The translations under genes were made by a program, and so were the position numbers. DNA of 64,000 nucleotides from Solanum dulcamara. Taxonomy: Eukaryota > Streptophyta > Magnoliopsida > Solanales > Solanaceae. The number at the start of each line of letters is the position of its first letter. The first letter of the stretch is position 1. Under the pieces are notes generated by a model. The model saw nothing but the letters and a program-made list of their open reading frames with translations. It had not been told where the DNA came from and made no database searches. The stretch is from contig NC_077243.1 in the NCBI RefSeq assembly GCF_947179165.1, positions 34,286,001 to 34,350,000 on the forward strand, in the 5' to 3' direction. Shown piece after piece: positions 33,735 through 44,654 of the stretch.

Positions 33735-36099
33735 CTGAAGTAGCTAAAAATAGGTTCGTATATAACCAATACATCAAACAACTATCAAATTACAATCAAC
33801 AAACAAACAAGGACAACACAGACAATAACATGGCTACACAACCCACACACTAATTTTAGATAGGACCGGGCCCCGACCTGGCCAAAATCTATAAATAAAA
33901 AAATAAGCAAACTACTACACCTCTGGCAACTCCTAGAAGAAATGAGTCTACCAATGAGTTGGATAAGTGGTTATGCTACTTGATAGGTCTGTCAGGTCAT
34001 CGCTTAGGACCTACAGGCATGAATACATCACCCCTAGACAAGAGGCGTCAGTACAAACTATTGTACCGAGCATGAAAGGCAAGTTGAAAACTAAAACTGA
34101 AGTATAAGAACTGAATAACAAAGGGTAAGAATGAAATACAAGTATAATACCTTATCTCCTACAATAAGATAATATAAAAGAATACCAAGCAATAACCTGA
34201 GCTGGCCCCTATAAGCTCGATAGGTACAAATATCATACAATCACTAGAAGTTTCAACGAACACAAACAATCACTAAATACCCATATTATCCCCTTACCTA
34301 TCCTAATGATAATTTGATTTAACATGAACTGTTTGAATGTACATGTGCCATGAATCAACGAAAATCTAAGGCTCCATGGTATAATACACATATACTTCCC
34401 CATAGGTATAACCAATCTATTCCGTGGGTACAACTTTCCCATTCTGTATGTATGATCTACCTATGCCGTAGGAACCATCTACCCAACCCGTAGGCGCAAT
34501 ATACAGAATCCTGCATTGTTAATGTCTCCTAAGGACAAAACAAGCTCATAGGAGATAGTCAGACGAAAAAAGTATCACAACAATAGCAAGTAATCATACA
34601 AGAGACCCAAATACAATCATAACATGCCCTTCTAGGCCACTAAGCAATGAGTAGGGTAATGATAAAGACACTATATCATATTGTGGTAGTCAACACCATA
34701 AGATAAGGCTATAAGTCAAATAATGACAATATACCAACTATACCAACCTCAGACCGTTAGGATCATGCCAAAAGAGAAATTAAAGCCTTGACATACCTTT
34801 CAATCGAATCCCCAGAAGAACCTCTATGAAGCTTAGCAAACCAAAAATAATGCAATAATATGAGAATCAATGAGGCTGCAAAAATAAGCCATAACCAATT
34901 AATGAAACATTAAGGTCATCATCATGAGCAGCTCACTTTTAACTTAAAAAAGAAAATAACAATCCCAGAATAACCTTTATCTAATAACAACATGATCTAT
35001 CAATATCACATAAGAGTGCCAAGTTCTCGAGGTACTATAGCAAGGTGCTCTTCAAGCTGTTCAATTAATAACCTCCATGTATGAAACCTAAAAGAGGAGA
35101 ACAAATCTCCCATACCTACATAAATGTAACACCATCAATATACATATCAAAACAACTCACACTAACACAATAATTAGGCTACCCTGAACCACAACACTCA
35201 AACATAGCCTCGTGGGAGGGAAATTACCTTAACCAATAAGATTCTATTTATAGAGAAAAACAATTTGACTCAAGCATCCAACTCCGCAACTTTAACAAAA
35301 TGCACCAAAATAAAGCTTAGGTCATAGGAATTGATTTCCAACTTTAAGCCACGAGATTCTAAGCAAAGTAGGTGTAGAACCGTACATCAAAGTAGCTCAA
35401 CCATATGTTTAACTTAAAAAACAAATAACACACAAAATTCCTTCGACCACAATAAAAATGATAAGAAATAACACAAAGCGAAGCTTATGATGAGAAGAAT
35501 ACTTCGACGAACTTGAGCCAAGGAAGAGTCAAACTAGAAGGGGGTGTTTTCTTACCTCAAAGGTCTTGTAGATCTCATTAATGGTTGTTGGACTTTTATC
35601 ATTTGAGAAAATTTAAAAATGATCCTTTTGAAGTCAAAAAGCACCTTTTAAAGGCGGCTAAATCCAATTCGTATCTGTGACCTTATTTGCCAAGATAGGC
35701 TGCATTAAAATGGTCATAAATCCTTACTTCGATGTTGGATTGATGAATGATTTAGTACATTTGAAACTAGACTCATGGTATTTCGATTTGATATATAATA
35801 GGTCCCCTAACTTAATATATATTAGGAGATATGTTTCTCCCAAGTTAGTACCTAAATAAGATCATATCAAGACTTTTTTATAATAAATCCCTCACTTTAG
35901 ATTTCTGTTTCAAGGTGCCACTTGGCCTCTAACTTTCTTTCAATTATTTCAAGTGACATTATAAAGTTATTCCTTGGTTTAGCCACCTAATTTCTATTAT
36001 TCTCCTAACATCATATTGAGGTTGATGTAAATTATGATAAATTAGCTTGTCGAACATAAGCTTGTTATTTTAGATATCACAAACTTATGGGATGTTACA
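33735..36099 (-). mobile_element. Element D, 3' LTR (gypsy)
   Basis: The right edge is the LTR start (- strand TGTAACATCCCATAAG) next to the PPT-like AAAGTAGAGAGGA. The left edge is approximate, where LINE sequence begins. A degenerate run of CCCGTAGG.ACAA-type units (about 34390-34510) lies inside. The internal region continues to the right into integrase, so this is the 3' LTR of a - strand element. Confidence 0.7.
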
Positions 36100-36149
36100 T
36101 CCTCTCTACTTTAGGAATTTTCATTCTTGAATGGAAAAAAACATACGTG

Positions 36150-37713
36150 GAATCATAGAAAACAACACATGAATTCATATAACACCAAGTAACGTACCTC
36201 AAACACTCAAATGCAGGTCTACTCTTTGTCTAGGACTTCATATCCTCCTCAATTTCCCACGTTAGCTCCTTCACATTATGGTTTCACCATATCCTTATTT
36301 CTCAATCTTCTTATTTGGAGATTTACTATGGCAATAGTGACTTCTTTATAAGATAGGTCCTTTGAAATCCAAACATATGTTGTCGGCACTATACGTGTTA
36401 GATCTTTGATACACTTCAATAACATAGAAATATAAAAAACTATGTGTACCACCTCTAACTCTAGAGGTAACTCTAGCTCATAAGCTTCTCGTCCTATATT
36501 TCCCAAGATGTTGTAAGGCTCAATGTACCCAGGGCTCAACTTGCCCTTTTTACCAAATCTCATAACTCCCTTCATAAGTGAAACTTTTAGAAAGACCCAG
36601 TCATCAACCTCAAACTCTAAGTCTTATCTCCTAACATGTGCATATGATTTTTGATGGATCTGAGCTATCAATAACCACTCTCTAATTAATTTAACTTATT
36701 CCATGGCCTACTACACTATGTCTAGTCCAAACAACCTCGATTCTCCAACCTTGAACTAACGAAGAGGGGATCGATATTTTCTCTAATATAAAGCCTCATA
36801 TGGCACCATACTGATACTGAAGTGATAGATATTATTATAAGCAAACTCGATAAGTGGCAAGTGATCACCCTAATATCCCTTGAAATTTAGTACACACTCT
36901 CTCAACATGTCCTTGAGTGTTTGGATCCCATTTGGCTGGGACGTCGATCTGAAGGTGAGAAGTTGTACTAAGATTGACCTATGTGCTTACACCTTTTTGG
37001 AAAGATCTTCAAAAATGTATTGTAGATAGTGCCTCTATGTATGAAATAATCTATACAAGGACACCATATAATCTAACAATGTATCTTATATATTACCATG
37101 TATAATCCTCAGCAAAAAATATAGTATTGGCTGGGAATAAATGAGATGATTGTGTCAGCCTGTTGATAGTCGTTCAAATAGAATCAAACTTCCATTGCGA
37201 ATGAGGCAAACCTGTACAAAATCCATATTTATTGCCTCCCACTTCCATAATAGAATGGGTATCCCTGAGTCATTCCATGAATTTGTGGTACTTGACCTTT
37301 ACCAATTGATAGTTAGGACAATGTGCCACAAATTCAATGATATATTTCATCATTCTAAGACATCAATAAATCTTTTTAATATCATGATACATTTTCGTGG
37401 CTCTTAGGTGATTAGAATAGCAGGAATAATTTCCATCCACTATAATCTATTATTGAAGACCTATAACATCTACAAAACATAATCCATTTTATCTAAAGAC
37501 CCCGTCTTCTGCTATATTGAAGGATAAGGAATTATGTTATTAAGACTTACCCCTGAACTTCTTGAAGTTATGATCCTCATGTTGTCGTGATTTCATTTCC
37601 ATAATTAGGGATGACACGGCTATGTCAGGAACCATGACTCAGTTATTAGAATCAAACAATCTAACCCCCCCCCCCCCCAAGTTGGCTATCTACTGAAATT
37701 CTGAGGCTATTTT
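36150..37713 (-). pseudogene. Element D integrase remnant
   Basis: Reading the - strand from 37713: MEMKSRQHEDHNFKKFRGKS (linker), HCPNYQLVKVKYHK with the second half of the zinc-binding HHCC motif (near 37320), MEVGGNKYGFCTGLPHSQWK and INRLTQSSHLFP. Next comes [19 protein letters not shown] near 36850, then an open C-terminal frame (36276-36575) MKGVMRFGKKGKLSPGYIEP...GREAYELEL...VHIVFYISML, and finally NHNVKELTWEIEEDMKS. This is a complete but broken chromovirus-type integrase. A 15-C run at 37664-37678 lies in the linker. Its RNase H part is on the far side of element E, at 48118-48312. Confidence 0.85.
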
Positions 37714-40700
37714 TGTCACGACCCAACCCCGTAGGCCGCGACTGGGGTCCGACCTGGACCCTCTTATGCGTATTTATAAACTACACTCAAGTTGAACCGT
37801 GTGTGAGGTGATACTATACACAGAAACCTCAATAGTTTAAAACTTTTTCAGGTACCTATAGCCTCTTTCATTCGTATCATATCATGAAAGGGCACGCGTC
37901 GATGAGGCTGCCATAATATAAAAACATTTACAACATGCCGTATAGGCACAACCGAAACAAACTTATAAACAACCCATATATACCTATGTCTACAGACCTC
38001 TAAGAATAGTAACAACAATATATGACGGGACAGGCCCCCACCGTACCCCTGAATGTACAAATATATATTTTAAGTGACCAGTATCAAAAATTAGGCTCCA
38101 GAACAGTGAAGCACTTCTGACATAGCTGAGAGGAACTCCTAAGCTGACAGATCTCCAAAATGAACATCTGTACCTGCGGGTATGAAATGCAACCCCTCCG
38201 AGAAAAGGGGGGTCAGTACGATATATGTACTGAGTATGTAAAGTATAACACATCATAAATGAGACCATGACTGAAATAGGGATGCAGGGGATAAGTATAA
38301 CAATTAACAAGTTACTGTACCTGCACCTTAAGACACGTAAATCATACAGATCATCATATGTTGTGCCCATCCCTCTAGTGAACTCGGTGTTATAATCATA
38401 TTCTCATATTCACATGCCATCATATCATCAGGCCTTTCATTTCATCATATCATCATATACGGTATCATATCCTCGTATACGGTATAAGCTTACCACGTAT
38501 GTCATCGTATCACATTCGATTCATTACGGGGCTCAGGGTCACAACGTATCACTCTAATCTCATATACATGCCTACATAAAGTATCTGGCCCTTTAGTGAG
38601 GGACTTGGTGAATGGAGTGGTGTACGTATATAGCATACCATCATAATATACATACCGTACCCGGCCCTCTAAGGAGGGACTCGGTGTTCCTTTCTTATTT
38701 CGCCACATATACTATCATATTACAACCGGCCCGGGACTCGGTGAATAATCGTATCGTCATAACATATAACATATATCACACCTCATGTACGGCATCGTCT
38801 CCTCGTGCGTGGAACTATATACATCCATCCCGGGACGCGGTGAAAGAAGTAGTAAAGCTGCGCCCGACATAATATCCGGCCCATCGTGAGATGCGAAGAA
38901 AGAAGGGTTACAGCATGCACAAGTAGAGTAGTGAGAAACCATATGCAACTAAGTCCTTATCTGAGACTCAATGAAACTGTCAAGTGAACCGTCACCTGAA
39001 GACCAGGAAGGTACTTATCCAAAGTGCCCTTTAGATGTCATTAGGCTTACATCAGTTGGGGCCTCAGGAATCACAGACATGCATCAAGACAATGCCACAT
39101 AGCTTATGCAATCAGAAACATGGTTTATGCAATCAAAGACACAGCTATGCAATCAGAGACACAGTTATGCAATCAGAGACATTGATCGTTCAGAGCCTTC
39201 AAGGAAAGGAGCTTGTATCTCCACTTACTATTCACTATATAGCAGGCTTGGGAATAATGGTTTGACAACTTTCAGACTCTAAATGGTCAGAAGTGACTAT
39301 AAGTCACGAGTTACACTCAGAGTTCATAAATGGAATTACCTCTAAACCCATATCACATATCATTTCACTTAAAAGTTAAGTCATCCTAAAGGAAAGAAGA
39401 AATAGGCTTTATATGTACTAGTTTCCATCACATAGAAGACTTAAAGGCAATGACTCAGCTATTACAGGAGTTCTAATATCAAGAAGTAAACGAGAGTCTC
39501 GAATCATACTCAGGCATTTACGAATGGATTAAATCCCAAATATCATATTCATATCATTTATAACTTATATCTAAGATATGCCAAAAGAAAAGAGAAATAG
39601 CTCTACATACTTATTCCAAAAATACGCCAATAGAAAGCTTCACATACCTTGTTTGAGTTATTCCTTATCCTGTTCGCCTCGTCGTCCTTTGAACCTATTA
39701 AATAGGAGAGTAATATGCATATCAACTCTTCTTAATTTTCCAGTATCTTAGGTTACACCTTAATATTAATGGAATCTATTTCCTTAGTCGTTTCCTCGAC
39801 TAGTTCTTTAGTTTGTTAAGGCGTTAACGAAAATTAGGCAGAACCTCCCCTATAATGTGCCCTATCCGAATTTCCAACCTTGTCCTTAGCACATGCAGCC
39901 AACCAAAAATACAACCAGCATCCCATACATATACATATTATGACAACATTACACAATGTAAACCCCCAACAATTTACTCGAACTAAGATACCCAAACTAG
40001 AGTTTTAATCTTTCTTTCGCGAATCTTTTAATTGCAAAGAGGAGGGTCATGTGGACTCAGCCAGAATCTCCACCACCTAATTTAGAGAACTTTAGACTCT
40101 GAAACACACCACAACACAACCAGCAGCAGCCCCCACGCGCACAACACCTTATTTCGACAACAATTCACTTCTAGCGACTCCAATTTAGTTTATTCCGAAC
40201 GCTGAACTTTTCAACCCTTTTCCCCAACTTCCATCAGCCCCTAAGGTGTTTAATACACCCTAATTTAACATCATAAACTTCAAATTATAGGGGAAGAACT
40301 TACCTTTCCCGAAATTGGCTAAAACTTGCCAAAATCGCGCCTCGGAATTTTTTTTACGTGCTGAATCGTTGTGGCAGCTTGCTGTCTGATTTTTGCTGCA
40401 CCAAATCCTAATTTTATACTAATAATACTTCCATATCATTGTATTATACTCTAATTAATTAATTTACGGAACAAAAACGGGACTTACCTATTTTTTCTCC
40501 CAAGCCGTCGAGATTTTCTCCTTAGCTCTTAGGATTTTTTTTTCACGTTGCTTGCTGGAAATTTGTGAATGAACTGAAGCTTTTTGGATACATATCAACT
40601 TATATGGGTGGTCCCAAGGGGTGACACATGTTATCCCCTAAGGGGGACACATGTCCAGCCCTTATTGGGCCACCGTATCCATGCATTCCATGTGGGGATG

Positions 40701-41164
40701 CCACGTGGCAGTGGGCCCACCTCCCCCAAGCAGGTGGGTCACCTACTTGACCCCAAGCAGGTGGATCACCTTCTTGCTTAGGTGATTCCACGTGTCACCC
40801 TCCCATTGGTTGCCCCACACAATTTTTTTTTCCTCCTCGTGGGTTCGTAATCTCGTTCGTAATCTCGTCTCACTCTAAGAGCCTATGAAACCCTTGTTAC
40901 GTAAGCTTGGTATGTAATCAAGTAACTCACGTATGTAAGACTTCTAACTTAGTAGGTTACGTAGATAAGTCTAGTTCTACGATCCGTTACTTGGCCTCCA
41001 ACTCCTTCCGACTTCTCTTGACCCTATTTCCAACCTTCCCTACCATGGGGTGTCACATTATCCCTTCTTAGAGTTGTTCAATAGGGTCGTAACTTAAGTA
41101 GCTCACATACTAGCTTCTAAGTAACTTAAGGAACCTTCTGAGTTCAAAGATGTGGGGTGTAACA
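37714..41164 (-). mobile_element. Element E, 3' LTR
   Basis: 3,451 bp. Read on the + strand it runs TGTCACGACCCAACCCCGT to GGGGTGTAACA. PPT on the right is (- strand) AAAGGGGGGAAGGA. Between about 38586 and 38850 are repeated CCGGCCC...GGGACTCGGTG units. Around 40600-40800 are palindromic stretches such as GCAGGTGGGTCACC. Confidence 0.9.
39103..39186. repeat. ~20-bp tandem repeat (TATGCAATCAGAGACACAGT) in E LTR
   Basis: About four units of TATGCAATCAGAGACACAGT with small variants. The 5' LTR has the matching array at about 46054-46136. Element G has only a single related unit (near 57405-57430), so the array expanded in the E lineage. Confidence 0.8.
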
Positions 41165-41309
41165 TCCTTCCCCCCTTTAGATCATTCGTCCCCGAATGTT
41201 AACTACAACTTCCCTTAAGACTATATATAGATTATCGAGGGGTTCCTTTCTTTTATGATATCACATACTTGCCTATCCATATCTTTAATATACAAGTATT
41301 CAGGAGTCG

Positions 41310-42190
41310 GGGTTACCTATAGATGTCGGGAATAGGTACGGACACCTGTGTTTCATGTCCTCCTTAACTTCCCAGGTTATGGCTTCATGATTCTTATTCC
41401 ACCACAATACCTTGACGGAAAGTATGTCCTTAGTTCACAAACCATTTAATCTGCTGATCCCGAATGGAAATAGGTTGCCCCTCATAGGATAACTCCCTGT
41501 TATATGGACCTCCTCTATGGGAAATATTCTGGGAGTATCGTTTACATCCGTGCGGAGCATTGATCAGTTAAAACTGAATGTATTGTTTCAAACCGGACGG
41601 TAAGTCCTACTCATAGGCAGCTTTATCCATTCTACAAATGCCCTGAGAAGGATCAATGTATCCCCTTTTACCGACTCTAGGTTTGTAATCGATAGCTTTT
41701 TTCGGATTAAGCTTTACTTCATCAATAATTTACTGGATCCCTTCTGGGCCTATTCATTAATCGAAGGGAAAAATGTCGTACTAAGATTCATCTGTGTTCC
41801 TCAATCCCTTCCGTAATGATTTCCAGTGGTTAGCTGTAAATTGAACTTTTCTGTCTGAGATAATAGATGTGGGAACTCCGTGAAATCTTATTGTTTCCCT
41901 ACTATGTCATTTCTCATAACCCTCAACTGAATATGCCTTCCTTATTGGAGGGGAACAAGTTGATTCTGTCAGCCCATCTACCATAGCCCGTATGAATTCA
42001 CAGTTCCTTAGAATACGAGGTCAGCTCGTACTATAATACATATTAACTGCTTTCCACTTTTGAGTCGGGATTCCCATCCCCCATAACAGGCTATCAAGCC
42101 TCTGATGCTCCTCTTCGTTTAAGCCATTATACATCTCCTCTTAATTTAACTTGTAATACCTTAGGTATGCTATCTTGTTCTTTTACTCAG
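41310..42190 (-). pseudogene. Element E integrase remnant (only pol domain left)
   Basis: On the - strand from about 42100: MGIPTQKWKAVNM (equivalent to the EIP.WKWE..NMDF block), DGLTESTC, then RFHGVPTSIISDRKVQFTAN and HWKSLRKGLRNT (catalytic-core aspartate in SDR retained, near 41850). Next is a degenerate GPY/F region with LSYEGQPISIRDQQIKWFVN near 41470, and VKVLWWNKNHEAITWEVKED with MKHRCPYLF near 41340-41400. Stops and shifts break it, so E must have used another element's enzymes. It lies directly upstream of the PPT, the normal place for a chromovirus integrase. Confidence 0.85.
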
Positions 42191-42636
42191 ATCTTCCTTC
42201 CAGTTTTATTACCGCACATTATACAGTAACTCTTGCAAAAACGTGTGTAGGTACGTAGAGCCATTTAGAAAATGCTTTAGTGTCTCTATACTAGCGGCTT
42301 ACCTCCTTCAGTCGAGGTCAAGGCTCCGCTAGGGCTTTTGTCCTTGATACTGATTATATCTTAATAGTTCTGTCTCGAACCATCTTACACTTTTCTTTAA
42401 TAGATTCTAAGTATGGCAATCACCTTGCTATTACTGACTTCCTTTTACCGAATAATCATTTAACCTCGCTCTTAGTATGCCAATGTTCGTAAGCTGCACA
42501 ACTATTCTTGTGCCATTTTCATAAAGTGCATTGTATTTCAGTCATAATCTTTTCTGCTTTTGGCTTACTCTGTTCTATATGTTCCGTTGTACTAATACGC
42601 CTTTATAATCTCTTTTTGTCATACTTGTTTCGTTCC

Positions 42637-42752
42637 CTTTCTCACTTCCCAGGGGGTCACCCATTCCAGTGCTACTCTCATCCAAGCACACTTAACTATG
42701 GAGTTTTGACGGAATCCGGTGCATTAATGCGGGTATGATCGCGTCCATCCTT
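42637..42752 (-). pseudogene. 5S rRNA-derived segment inside element E
   Basis: The - strand matches plant 5S rRNA for about 100 of 120 nt: GCGATCATACC, GCACCGGAT, GTTAAG.GTGCTTGG, GAGAGTAG, ATGGGTGACCCCCTGGGAAGT. The 3' terminal ~15 nt are replaced. The internal pol III promoter elements are mostly kept: box A region AGTTAAGTGTGCTTGG (one change from AGTTAAGCGTGCTTGG) and box C region ATGGGTGACCCCCTGG (intact). It lies in the sense orientation of the element, about 1.47 kb from the 3' LTR and roughly 450 bp upstream of integrase. Homology is read directly from sequence. Any transcription is conjecture. Confidence 0.85.
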
Positions 42753-44638
42753 TATGGGGTCTCGTTTGAAGTTTAAGCATTCCCATTTACATACGATAGC
42801 GTCAGTCAATTTTCTCTTACACTTGTACTTTTCTTGTCCACCTCCCCCCTTTTATGGTGTACCCATGTCATCCTCCATTTATTTTTAGCTATTCACACGC
42901 GAATGATTCTTACTCCAACATATTTAACGTGTTGTACCATATCTACATCTTCTGTTAAATCATCCCCACGTTAGGTTGCCTTTCTAGGAAACCCTAGAAT
43001 ACCCGTAGGGTGCTTTAGTATTCGCAATGTATCGTGTAAAATCTCATCTAATGATTGATACTCGAGTAATATCCGTAATGTAGCAGTGCATTCAATGCCA
43101 CATTCCATTCATCCCAATCAGTAATTAGCGAGGGCTCATAATTGGTGCACATTCCCCACTCGAGTGTACTTATACTTTAATGACTCATGTTTCGAGCTTC
43201 GTCATTATACTAACTTTATTCCATTGGATACCACTAATCATTAGAGTGGAGTCACGTATATTAACTTCATTATGCCTTCTGAACTTTCATCTTTGTCATG
43301 CGCTTCAAGCTCCCTTCTAATCCTGCTTAAAACCATATTAACTTCGTTGCAATAGGGGCCTTATCTTATTACTCTTTCATCATACTATACTTTCAATTCG
43401 TAACTGTCTATCTCCCTTTTTGTTCGGTACTTATACTTAATTAATCGCATCTATCTTGAGTGCCTCTATTAGAACTTCTATATTATTCTGTCAACTCATT
43501 TCCATTTTTGGTTGGGCGTAAGGAATTTCATATTACCCTTTACTTATTCTCATAATAGTGTTTGTTATATTCACCTGGTACCCTGTTCGTAACCAGTCCC
43601 ATAGTATAACACCGCCTGACTTTCTTCACGATTCTTACTATGGGCTACTTACCCTTCTTAGTTAGTATTATCCTTAATGTTTCGCAAGCTGTCTTATTAA
43701 TATTTCATATCCGTCACAATTCTTTATCCCTCATACTCTTGTCTTAATCATACTGTTACTTCCTTCAACTATAACTTGTCATAGTTTATCCCTATGTATC
43801 AATTTAGGAGAGGCCTCGCCATATCGTTTTATCCTGATCTGTCAGTCTTCTCTAAGTCATCTTCCTTGGCTTATAGCTCTTTTCCAACTTCGTTCTACTA
43901 TATCAATAACGACCTCCTAGTTTCTATTGCCATTAATTCAGCAATTAACTCATTTCTCGAGGTCAGCCATACTTGTTTAGTCAAATCTTATCATTGTGGT
44001 AAGCACAACCTTTCAAGACATACTATAGCCTTATATCTCATTCTCTTTTTATTTCTACAAAAATTTGGGCTGAGTTTCCTCTGTATTTCTTACTATCTCA
44101 ACGCCTGCACGCAGAAAATACGAACAATGCCTCACAGGGCACACATGTATATATTCATATTGTATAACATCTCAGCCACATAGGGCACACATATATAGTC
44201 ATATCATCTCATATCATATCGCAGCCTCACAGGGCGCCCACAATTAACAGTATGGAAAGGGACTTACCTCGTATGTCCACTCGAACTGCACCTGTTACAC
44301 TTTCCTGTATACTTTTCCTTTCATTTTTCAACTTTATAGATCAATCGTATTGCAACACCTTACCTGACATAGGTCTTTCGTGCCTTTGCTTACCTGCGTG
44401 CTTTGTAACATCCAATATTTTCAGTTACTTTCTTCTATCGGCATTGTCCTTCAACTGAAATCACAAGTTATGATGAGGAATTTCATTTCCTATGACTCGG
44501 CTCTATCGCAAGATCTTAGATCTGAAAGAAAGTAATATCCTAACTGTCCTGTAGCCTCCTGTCTATAGATGTGGTGCACAACACACCGATAAACAAGACT
44601 CTACTAGACACGGTCTGTAGACACTCTAAGGACGAACT
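42753..44638 (-). other. Element E internal region without coding motifs
   Basis: Homologous in blocks to element G (for example GTGTACCCATGTCATCCTC at about 42858 and 62258, and CTTATATCTCATTCT at about 44030 and 63188), so it is a stable part of this family. No gag, protease or RT motif in six frames. The 129-codon + strand frame at 43794-44183 is antisense to the element and shows no recognisable domain. Near 44125-44240 there are about three units of CTCACAGGGC..CACA with TATATA spacers. Confidence 0.6.
44263..44269 (-). promoter_or_regulatory. Consensus splice donor downstream of E PBS
   Basis: The - strand reads CATACGAG/GTAAGTCC, a near-ideal GT donor about 390 nt inside the 5' LTR boundary. 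Element G has the same donor at 63367-63373, about 400 nt from its LTR. Conservation between the two related elements suggests a spliced transcript, but the acceptor is not identified. Confidence 0.4.
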
Positions 44639-44650
44639 GCTCTGATACCA
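44639..44650 (-). other. Primer-binding site of element E
   Basis: The - strand reads TGGTATCAGAGC exactly, 4 nt from the 5' LTR. It marks the start of minus-strand DNA synthesis. Confidence 0.92.
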
Positions 44651-44654
44651 CTTC

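Noticed and set aside
37664..37678. 15-C run as an assembly gap marker or telomere-like signal
   Set aside because: It is a simple homopolymer in the pol linker of element D. Homology continues on both sides.
37990..38370. 126-codon - strand ORF, partly repeated at 45081-45323
   Set aside because: It lies in the duplicated E LTRs. The second copy is shortened by a C-rich indel, and no domain is recognisable, so it is an LTR chance ORF.
39103..39186. CRISPR-like array (regular ~20-bp units)
   Set aside because: The units are contiguous tandem repeats without unique spacers, in a plant LTR.
42637..42752. Functional 5S rRNA gene
   Set aside because: The 3' end is replaced, several stem positions are changed, and it is a single copy inside a retroelement rather than in a 5S array.
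43794..44183. 129-codon ORF on the + strand as a novel gene
   Set aside because: It is antisense to element E, has no recognisable domain, and lies in non-coding internal sequence. Length alone is weak evidence in a 64-kb window.
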